Assembly: GCA_910585465.1 (NCBI GenBank)
Contig: CAJUEW010000015.1
Span: 15,523 to 79,522, forward strand
Length of the DNA: 64,000 nucleotides
DNA from: an uncultured Lachnospiraceae bacterium
GTDB lineage: Bacteria; Bacillota; Clostridia; Lachnospirales; Lachnospiraceae
Reading direction: 5' to 3'
Of the stretch, positions 59,897 to 64,000 are shown one piece after another. Numbering within the stretch: the stretch's first letter is position 1; the number at the start of each line of letters is the position of its first letter. A program made the position numbers and the translations under genes. The notes under the pieces are model-generated. The model saw only the letters and a list, made by a program, of their open reading frames with translations. It had not been told where the DNA came from and made no database searches.

Positions 59897-60077
59897 CCTT
59901 TTCTGTTCCTGGCCAGCCCTAACGGCTGTTTTCTTCTTTCTTCTTTGTCGCAGCAAACGCCCCGGTTCACTGACAGAAGCGTCTTTGCCGCCCATCTGCG
60001 CATCCAAAATGACGGCATATACTGACGCATGAGTAAGGGCAAATGATATCATGCCATCTTCTATTTCTCTTTACAGT

Positions 60078-61526
60078 TTAATTTTCATAATTGCAGGAAC
60101 TTTTCTGGTTCAGTGTCGTCCCCCATATTTTCACATGAATGTGGGGGCCTAACGCAAGATCCTTTTTATCCAGAGATGTCCTCCAGGGCTCCCATGCCAG
60201 GCCGGTGGCTCCCTCTGCTTTTACATTGATCCTCCTCACATTTCCTCCAAGTGCGATCCTGGTATCGTATGATGCAGTCTTGTGCTTGCCGTTTTCAGGC
60301 CAGTTCCGGGTGACAGTCTTCTCGTTTCCATTTTCATCATACCCGGTGATCTCCTGCCAGGACACGGTAAATCTCGCCACATATGCCCCTGTATGCTCCA
60401 GCTCCAGTTCTCCTGCAGTAAACCTTTCAACCGTCTCGTCCACATACTGGGTGGTGCCGTTGATAATGGCCGGTTCGTTCTCTTTGAGGAACACCACCCG
60501 GTAGTTCAGGGGAACACCCGGATTCTGTTTGCTGAACTGCATATCAGAGTAAATGATTTCCGTAATCTTCTTTGCTTCCGCTTCATCCATATTCAGATTT
60601 TTAAAGGACTCCGGTGTGCTTCCGCCCATGATGACATAGCTGAATTTCGTATTCTTATATACATCCTTGTACTTTGCGCTCTCCTCCGGGCCAATATCCA
60701 CCCCTTCAACATTAACGGCGGCATTGATAGCTTCCTCAAAGAGCTTTTCTTCACAATCAGATTCAAAATTAATATAGATTTCCCTGCCGTATGCCACGCT
60801 GCCCACATAAGCAGGAGGATTGTCATCATTCACCCCAAGTCTTTTCAGGTCATCCCATGTGGTGTCCGCACTGAACGCATCGGCAGGTTTAGAAAAGGCC
60901 TGCACTGCCGCGGTATAAAAAATCTGCTTGTAGCTTACCAGATAATTGCACTTTTTTCTGCCTGCGGAACCGCTGGCACTGGCACCCAGATCCATTCCCA
61001 GAACATCCTTGAGAAATCCTACGTCACAGCCGAACTTGATCTGCATCTCCTTTTCATCATGGATCAGGGATGACGTGTATGTCATGACGGCAGGCGCCTT
61101 GTAATCTTTTGAATAATTATCCAGCCATGTGTTCAGTATCTGGTTCAGCGCACTCTTGACGTTTGCATAGGTCAGGCTGCTGATGGCGATGGAACCGTCC
61201 TGGGTCAGACCGGGCAGATCTACTGACAGAACATTATACCCCGGCTGCGCGCCAAGAGCCTGGGGTTTTCCGTCCACCAGATGGGAATTGGCAAGCATCA
61301 GTGCTCCCGGATAAGTCAGTGAATTGTTGGTACTCGGAACCGCCAGATCAATCTCATTCTGCATGGTGCATACTTCTCTGGTGACCACAATGTACTCGGA
61401 ATCCTTCATCTGTCCTTGCTTGGGACTGACATTGGATACCGTGTTCCCTTCAAATGCCAGAATCTGCCTGGGATCATATTTTAAGGCTGCGATCTGGTTG
61501 TTGATTATGTCTGCATTTGAACTCAT
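60078..61526 (-). CDS. Cholesterol-dependent cytolysin, no signal peptide
   Basis: A 482-residue pore-forming cytolysin of the thiol-activated family. It has YKQIFYTAAVQAFSKPADAF (the family's YKQIFYT element), transmembrane-hairpin regions, and a domain 4 undecapeptide GATGLAWEPWR at 439-449, with Ala for Cys and Pro for the second Trp. The cholesterol-binding Thr-Leu pair is at about 471-472 (WGTTLNQ). The undecapeptide equals that reported for intermedilysin. No signal peptide is present (it begins MSSNADIINNQIAALKYD), as in pneumolysin, so release would need lysis or another route. It is second in a two-gene unit with the gene at 61542, 15 bases apart. GGAGG precedes the start. Confidence 0.93.
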   Translation of the reverse strand: MSSNADIINNQIAALKYDPRQILAFEGNTVSNVSPKQGQMKDSEYIVVTREVCTMQNEIDLAVPSTNNSLTYPGALMLANSHLVDGKPQALGAQPGYNVLSVDLPGLTQDGSIAISSLTYANVKSALNQILNTWLDNYSKDYKAPAVMTYTSSLIHDEKEMQIKFGCDVGFLKDVLGMDLGASASGSAGRKKCNYLVSYKQIFYTAAVQAFSKPADAFSADTTWDDLKRLGVNDDNPPAYVGSVAYGREIYINFESDCEEKLFEEAINAAVNVEGVDIGPEESAKYKDVYKNTKFSYVIMGGSTPESFKNLNMDEAEAKKITEIIYSDMQFSKQNPGVPLNYRVVFLKENEPAIINGTTQYVDETVERFTAGELELEHTGAYVARFTVSWQEITGYDENGNEKTVTRNWPENGKHKTASYDTRIALGGNVRRINVKAEGATGLAWEPWRTSLDKKDLALGPHIHVKIWGTTLNQKSSCNYEN

Positions 61527-61541
61527 ATGTAGAATCCTCCT

Positions 61542-62189
61542 TTAAATCTTTTTGTGGGTCTCCAGCGGGTGCTGGGCGAGATAATTATGAACAGGTTCAT
61601 CTGCTCTATAGGATAATTGAACGGCAAATGTATTTTCCCTTGTTTTCATATAACCGTCATTGATTCCATTGTGAGGCGCGCAAATAGGAACTATATATAC
61701 TGTAGTGTATTTACTGACCTCTGACGGACGTTGCCCTAAAATTACATGTCCGCCATGCAGATCTTGAGTGCGTTGATAAATATTTCCACCGTCACAGCCC
61801 ATTACATACATCCCCAGTGCTTCGTCAGTGTATGTACAGCCATCTGTACAACATTTTTCAGGCGGAGCAGTATAATAAGTCGCCAGATATATGCACTTCC
61901 AAAGAGCAATCCAGGAATAGTTTCCTGCAGGGTTTTGGTCACCGGAACTGCCAATTACGTTTGCAAAGTTCTGTCCTGGTTTGAATACTTTAAAACCCCT
62001 GTAAGTAGATTCCAGCGGAACCACAATACAGTCATCCCCATAGTCGCCTCCTTCCCCCCAAATATCGTGTAAGCTCCAGTTATCTCCATCTTTTTTGTAC
62101 ACCAGCCGGAACCGGTCCCTGTCCTCATTGGACAGGTTCAGCTTTTTCCCTTCTTCTGTAAAAGGCAAATTTTTTAAATAATATGCCAT
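61542..62189 (-). CDS. HNH-like protein encoded before the cytolysin
   Basis: A 215-residue protein with no signal peptide. Residues 145-175 hold HGGHVI, then YTTVYIVPICAPHNG, the shape of an HNH/His-Me-type zinc module (HxxH followed by IVPIC..HN). Three Cys (113, 114, 118) lie just before. The N-terminal half is beta-rich, with a helical segment IALWKCIYLATYYT. GGAGGGGAT precedes the start at 62189. It lies directly upstream of the cytolysin gene, so it is co-transcribed and may act with it, for example as a nuclease effector or a maturation factor. No family recognised. Confidence 0.55.
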   Translation of the reverse strand: MAYYLKNLPFTEEGKKLNLSNEDRDRFRLVYKKDGDNWSLHDIWGEGGDYGDDCIVVPLESTYRGFKVFKPGQNFANVIGSSGDQNPAGNYSWIALWKCIYLATYYTAPPEKCCTDGCTYTDEALGMYVMGCDGGNIYQRTQDLHGGHVILGQRPSEVSKYTTVYIVPICAPHNGINDGYMKTRENTFAVQLSYRADEPVHNYLAQHPLETHKKI

Positions 62190-62248
62190 GTTATCCCCTC
62201 CTTTTTTGGTTTACATGTTCACCATAGCTATACTTTATCACCTGCGGC

Positions 62249-62302
62249 GGCTCCTGTCGTTGACAGGAGCCGTGGGACTACTAAGTCCCACGGCTCCTGT
62301 CA
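62249..62302. repeat. Nested inverted repeats (alternative hairpins) before the cytolysin unit
   Basis: A 10-base element appears three times: GGCTCCTGTC (62249-62258), its complement GACAGGAGCC (62262-62271), and GGCTCCTGTC again (62291-62301 area). The second can pair with either neighbour: a short hairpin with a 3-base loop, or a perfect 20-base stem from 62260-62279 to 62283-62302 with a 3-base loop. The two folds exclude each other, like a transcription or translation switch. On the plus strand the long stem is followed by a U-rich run, so it can also serve as a terminator for the unit at 62334-62545. Confidence 0.6.
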
Positions 62303-62333
62303 AGCCTGTTATTTTAATTATTTTTGTATGGAG

Positions 62334-62545
62334 GAATTACAGATCACGCTCTGTGAAGATGACAGGGAAAAAAGCGGCAGGATAAAACAGGTAAAGGGCA
62401 GGCTGGAAGTGCAGAAATCTTTTTTCTTCCAGATCGGCGTTCTTGTCTTCATGGCAATGGTCAGCATCCAGTGCGGGCATTTCATGGCGGATATGCTCCT
62501 GGTGGTGGGGAATCTGCTGGAGAATGCAGTGGCGGGTTTGGTTCC
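62334..62545 (+). pseudogene. AgrA/AgrC-type fragments joined
   Basis: The first codons (LQITLCEDDREKSGRIK) resemble a LytTR/AgrA receiver start. After about 35 residues the frame changes to FMADMLLVVGNLLENAVAG, the N-box of GHKL (AgrC-type) kinases. Neither gene is complete. They mark a lost quorum or peptide-sensing system next to the cytolysin. Confidence 0.5.
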
Positions 62546-62559
62546 ACAAAACCGGGCGG

Positions 62560-62797
62560 CAATGCCCTCTGCCTGTCTCTCCTTTGTGATGATACGCCAC
62601 TCCTCAATGATCTCCTGGTAGTCCCTGCCCAGACGGTCAATAGACTTGACGCAAAGCAGATCGCCGGGCTTCAGGCGTTTCACCAGACGCCGCCAGGCAG
62701 GCGGATCAAAGTCTTTTCCACAGTTCTGGTGTTCTCGCATAAGCTGCCCATAGTCCGGCATGCTCCTTGACTTTCTGTAAAATTTTCGGCTTATCAA
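62560..62797 (-). pseudogene. Serine recombinase N-terminal fragment
   Basis: The minus frame from about 62797 carries AWRRLVKRLKPGDLLCVKSI then DRLGRDYQEIIEEWRIITK, the resolvase pattern after the catalytic serine region. The catalytic Ser segment is degraded upstream, and downstream the frame runs into unrelated sequence. A relic. Confidence 0.65.
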
Positions 62798-62880
62798 AAA
62801 ATCCTGTTATGCATAACCGGCAGAATAAGGTATAATGAGGTCAACGACAAACAGGCTTTTGTAAGGGGATACAAAAAAAC

Positions 62881-63798
62881 ATGAATGCTAATAAAAAAAT
62901 TTTTGAAACCGATATTGAAGCTGTTATAACAAGCTATAATCAAGGCTCTATGCTTCTTGAAGCAGTACATTCTCTGGGCATCCAAACAATGCCGCCAAAA
63001 AGAATCATTATTGTAGATGACGGCTCAACAGATAAATATTCTCTTAACATATTAAACAACCTTGAGAGAAATTCTGACTTACCTATTCCAGTGACGATAC
63101 ATTATCAGGAAAATGCGGGCCCATCATCTGCAAGAAATACTGGAATTAAAAAAACACAATCCTCAATGGTATTAGTCCTTGACGGAGATGATAAACTTGA
63201 GCCTGCATACATTGAATATGTCACCAGGCTGCTTCATGACAACCCAGACATGGTTGCTGCTTCATCATGGCTGCATACTTTTGGCGTTTTAAATGCGATA
63301 GTTTGTCCTACCGGCGGCAATATAATACCATTTTTATCTCGTAATTGCTGTCCGGCAACACACATTTTCCGGCGGGCAATATATGAAAAATGTGATGGTT
63401 ATGATGAATCAATGCGTTCAGGTTTTGAAGACTGGGATTTCTTTTTAAGCATGTTGGAAGCTTTACCAGAAGCGTATATTGGGATTGTTGAAAAGCCTCT
63501 GATTAATTATCGGACAGCCTCCGCTTCATCTAATGTGAAAAGTATGAATAAACGACTTGAGCTTATGCGTTTTATTATCGAAAAGCATATCAATAGTTAC
63601 CAAAGCCACGTTACAGAAGCATTGCTGGGGATTGAAGCAATATCCGGTTCAAGACTATACGGATGGGAAAATGAGATTATTCGTTCAATAGTAAATAACT
63701 GGGAATTAAGTGAAGCATCCAATAATTTTATAAAGAATCCATCATATGGTGACGGAGGAATGGCTTCGGCAGTCCGCATTGTGTCCATGGATATATAA
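62881..63798 (+). CDS. Family 2 glycosyltransferase
   Basis: A 305-residue GT2 enzyme: EAVITSYNQGSMLLEAVHSL (first nucleotide-sugar strand), IIVDDGSTDKYS, PSSARNTGIKK and the DxD-type metal site VLDGDDKLEPAYIEYV, then GGNIIPFLSRNCCPATHIFR and FEDWDFFLSMLE. It transfers a sugar from a nucleotide donor, acting at the membrane's inner face. TATAAT at 62831-62836 and AAGGGGAT before the start indicate its own promoter. No neighbouring polysaccharide genes are within the window. Confidence 0.92.
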   Translation: MNANKKIFETDIEAVITSYNQGSMLLEAVHSLGIQTMPPKRIIIVDDGSTDKYSLNILNNLERNSDLPIPVTIHYQENAGPSSARNTGIKKTQSSMVLVLDGDDKLEPAYIEYVTRLLHDNPDMVAASSWLHTFGVLNAIVCPTGGNIIPFLSRNCCPATHIFRRAIYEKCDGYDESMRSGFEDWDFFLSMLEALPEAYIGIVEKPLINYRTASASSNVKSMNKRLELMRFIIEKHINSYQSHVTEALLGIEAISGSRLYGWENEIIRSIVNNWELSEASNNFIKNPSYGDGGMASAVRIVSMDI

Positions 63799-63819
63799 AT
63801 ATACAAATTATATATTTGA

Positions 63820-63988
63820 TAAGTACTCTTATCTCCGGCCCTTCCCCGAACTTCACAACAAAATACCAGTCCGCAATCTCTTCCATGGCGGCCCGGAGCC
63901 GATCCGCCTGACTGTGAAAGTAAACAGACTGCAGTAATGCTGCAGAAAGGGGTTGTTGCAAAATCATCAAATTAGATGATTGAGCCAT
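63820..63988 (-). CDS. Possible partial gene at the right edge
   Basis: A minus-strand frame beginning at 63988 reads SSNLMILQQPLSAALLQSVY then ADRLRAAMEEIADWYFVVKF and continues past the GT2 gene end. A well-formed amphipathic helix is suggested by RAAMEEIADWYF, but the ribosome site is weak, and I recognise no family. It may be a C-terminally damaged gene. Confidence 0.25.
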
Positions 63989-64000
63989 ATCCTCGCTCTC

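Noticed and set aside
60078..61526. CD59-binding Tyr-x-Tyr motif expected with an intermedilysin-type undecapeptide
   Set aside because: No Tyr-x-Tyr followed by Arg-Ser at the right distance is visible in domain 4, so the receptor claim is not made.
62318..62540. Continuation of the minus-strand recombinase frame as a coding region
   Set aside because: The opposite strand carries clear GHKL kinase sequence in this stretch, so the minus frame is a shadow.
1..64000. CRISPR arrays, tRNA or rRNA genes, integrase with attachment sites
   Set aside because: No regularly spaced repeats, cloverleaf sequences or rRNA were found. Serine-recombinase pieces are relics, and no attachment repeats could be paired.

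Overview
The window looks like a chromosomal accessory region of a Gram-positive, anaerobic Bacillota, most likely a Lachnospiraceae-type clostridium. This is inferred, not searched. The basis is AGGAGG ribosome sites before nearly every gene, lipoprotein signal peptides without outer-membrane machinery, BlaI/M56, PhoB-PhoR, Rrf2 and HxlR regulators, EFR1-type ferredoxins, and tightly packed operons with ATGA overlaps. Its dominant theme is redox: about fourteen flavodoxin-fold or FMN-reductase genes (two decayed, several fused to other domains) are spread over the window and sit beside five different regulator families (LysR, HxlR, MerR, Rrf2, PadR).

Layout. 0.1-4.2 kb: two-component system plus FtsX/MacB-type ABC transporter, with a shared candidate operator in two promoters. 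4.4-5.3 kb: metallo-beta-lactamase-fold hydrolase. 5.4-7.0 kb: a truncated YdeI gene and a decayed IS3-like element. 7.0-14.7 kb: a minus-strand run of four secreted flavodoxin lipoproteins (two of them fusions, with an FGE-sulfatase-like domain and a cyclophilin-like domain), one cytoplasmic flavodoxin, a six-histidine cytochrome b-like DUF4405 membrane protein, a dead MATE transporter and a LysR regulator. This run is bracketed by the IS at 6019 and a solo, inverted IS end at 14807-14848. 14.9-17.9 kb: HxlR-linked operon of FMN reductases, flavin reductase and an NTF2-like protein. 18-20 kb: gene remnants, a DMT transporter with a His-rich tail, and a monooxygenase. 20-29.2 kb: type I restriction-modification island (hsdMSR, an HTH gene, and an unusual two-metallopeptidase fusion). 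29.5-33.7 kb: TfoX fragment, dead YdeI, and an Rrf2 operon with a Cys-rich microprotein, flavodoxin, DUF3786, DUF1638 and EFR1 ferredoxin.

33.9-37.3 kb: membrane protein, M56 sensor and BlaI repressor with tandem operators. 37.3-39.6 kb: dead LysR, FMN reductase and a lipoprotein-like aldo/keto reductase. 39.8-43.3 kb: SUKH-like protein, LytTR/DUF3021 relics, RpiB-like isomerase and a RES-domain protein. 43.5-47.3 kb: phoR, phoB and a Na/Pi symporter behind Pho-box-like repeats. 47.5-49.8 kb: an unfamiliar pair, an isolated protein-kinase N-lobe joined to TPR-like helices plus a soluble partner. 50-58.4 kb: MerR/flavodoxin, sigma/anti-sigma, hydrolase/LysR and PadR/flavodoxin-SCP2-membrane fusion modules. 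58.4-59.9 kb: lipoprotein and DUF4303 protein. 60-62.2 kb: a cholesterol-dependent cytolysin without a signal peptide and a co-transcribed HNH-like partner. 62.3-64 kb: decayed AgrA/AgrC and recombinase pieces, then a family 2 glycosyltransferase.

How the genes may work together: the secreted flavodoxins plus the DUF4405 protein suggest an electron path from the membrane to flavin lipoproteins on the cell surface, and the intracellular FMN reductases look like separately inducible redox-stress modules. Both are inference. Many decayed genes (MATE, YdeI twice, LysR, TspO, SprT-like, LytTR/DUF3021, recombinases, FMN reductases) show that the region is turning over rapidly.
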